This document shows, piece by piece, positions 4,443-5,241 of a stretch of DNA of 5,241 nucleotides. Each line of letters starts with the position of its first letter. Position 1 is the first letter of the stretch. This stretch comes from Enterocloster bolteae (lineage in GTDB: Bacteria; Bacillota_A; Clostridia; Lachnospirales; Lachnospiraceae). The stretch is from NCBI GenBank assembly GCA_021769025.1, contig JAETTS010000209.1:1-5241 (forward strand), given 5' to 3'. The notes under the pieces are model-generated. The model was not told where the DNA came from, searched no databases, and saw only the letters and a list, made by a program, of their open reading frames with translations. A program made the translations under genes and the position numbers.

Positions 4443-5241
4443 ATGCAGATAGACAGATTGATTCAAATCATTTTTCTCCTGTTGAGCCACAAGGCTATGA
4501 CAGCAAAGCAATTAGCAGAGGAATTGGGAGTTTCTACCCGTACGATTTATCGGGACATTAATATTCTTTCCGTGGCTGGCATACCGATTCTATCACAAAA
4601 GGGATATGGTGGAGGGCTGTCATTGCTTGAGGGATTCTCTCTGGACAAGTCCTACTTTACACAGGCAGAGCAGAGAAATATTGTGCAGGCGTTGCAGATC
4701 CTGAAGTCGTCAAATTACCCGGACGCGGACAAGGTGTTAAGGAAGGTGGCTGGATTGTTCAGCCATAACCTGCAGTCCCAATGGCTGGATATTGATTTTT
4801 CTTATTGGGGTAGTCCGGAAAAAGAGCGGAACAATATTACGGCTTTACAGCGGGCGATCATCAATAAGTATGTGATCACATTCACGTACCTTAATTCCGA
4901 ACTGGCTGTAACACAACCTATTGCAGAGCCGCTTAAGTTGCTTTTTAAATCACATGCCTGGTACCTCATTGCCTATTCACAGAATAAAAAGGATATCCGT
5001 ACCTACAAAATATCCCGTATCAGGGAAATTAAAATAACAAACCAAACGTTTGACCGTGAATTGCCAGCGGATTTTTCCATTACGCCAACTTACAAGGATG
5101 AGTACAACATTCCTATGTTCCGGCTGCATTTCTCAGAGAAGATCGCATATAAAGTCTACGATGAATTTCAGGAGAATTATATTAAAAAATTGGAGGACGG
5201 GACACTGGAAGTAAGTATTCGATATCAGCTAAGCGACTGGA
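4443..5241 (+). CDS. HTH-WYL (YafY/DeoR-like) transcriptional regulator, 3' end cut
   Basis: The frame is open from the ATG at 4443 to the window end (266 complete codons); proteins of this type are usually about 300-320 residues, so only a short end is missing. Residues about 5-60 form an N-terminal winged HTH (MTAKQLAEELGVSTRTIYRD, 19-38) followed by a glycine-rich wing (KGYGGGLSLL, 53-62). The WYL domain spans about 132-196 and contains the literal WYL triplet at 173-175, then the RTYKISRIREI strand and arginines (186-196) that line the ligand groove in this family. A C-terminal WCX-like extension begins after about 215. WYL domains bind nucleic-acid or nucleotide-type ligands in some studied members; the ligand here is unknown. 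It starts four bases after the DUF3795 stop with only a weak AAGAG in front (4431-4435), so translation is probably coupled. It may regulate its own operon through the palindrome at 3649-3666, an inference from position. Confidence 0.92.
   Translation, partial: MQIDRLIQIIFLLLSHKAMTAKQLAEELGVSTRTIYRDINILSVAGIPILSQKGYGGGLSLLEGFSLDKSYFTQAEQRNIVQALQILKSSNYPDADKVLRKVAGLFSHNLQSQWLDIDFSYWGSPEKERNNITALQRAIINKYVITFTYLNSELAVTQPIAEPLKLLFKSHAWYLIAYSQNKKDIRTYKISRIREIKITNQTFDRELPADFSITPTYKDEYNIPMFRLHFSEKIAYKVYDEFQENYIKKLEDGTLEVSIRYQLSDW

Overview
The window looks like chromosome from a low-to-moderate GC Firmicute, most likely a Clostridia/Lachnospiraceae-type organism. The evidence is the AGGAGG-type ribosome binding sites, TTG as well as ATG starts, a TATAAT-type promoter, and protein families typical of that group (a BlaI/M56 pair with a long clostridial-type extracellular domain, DUF3795, a WYL regulator). 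No RNA gene, CRISPR array, insertion sequence or phage gene is visible.

Layout. (1) 1-447 (+) is the C-terminal part of a sigma-70-family (ECF-like) RNA polymerase sigma factor, cut by the window start; it carries a Cys-rich motif and an extra C-terminal segment. (2) 460-1143 (+) is a DUF2461-family protein 12 bases downstream, probably in the same operon. (3) 1165-3144 and 3157-3522 (both -) form a BlaI/BlaR1-like pair. The repressor is transcribed first and the M56 membrane metallopeptidase second, and the pair runs convergently into the DUF2461 gene. A perfect 17-base BlaI-type operator (3557-3573) lies in the promoter region upstream of the repressor, so autoregulation is very likely. (4) 3523-3851 is a 329-base divergent intergenic region with that operator, a second AT-rich palindrome over a candidate -10 box for rightward transcription, and a leader that could fold just before the next gene. 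(5) 3852-5241 (+) is a tightly packed three-gene operon: a small dimeric alpha/beta-barrel (ABM-like) protein, a Cys-rich DUF3795 protein, and an HTH-WYL transcription regulator that runs off the window end.

How it works together. The middle unit has the logic of a signal-transducing protease circuit: an extracellular signal reaches the M56 protein, its cytoplasmic HEXXH protease leads to inactivation of the BlaI-like repressor, and the operon is derepressed. The extracellular domain shows none of the usual penicillin-binding motifs, so the signal is probably not a beta-lactam and is unknown. The right-hand operon pairs two small proteins of unknown function with a WYL regulator that may control them. 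The most interesting points are the unassigned ligand of the M56 sensor, the promoter/operator architecture, the same-frame join between repressor and protease genes, and the structured leader and palindrome in front of the ABM-DUF3795-WYL cassette. No clear-cut new system was found.
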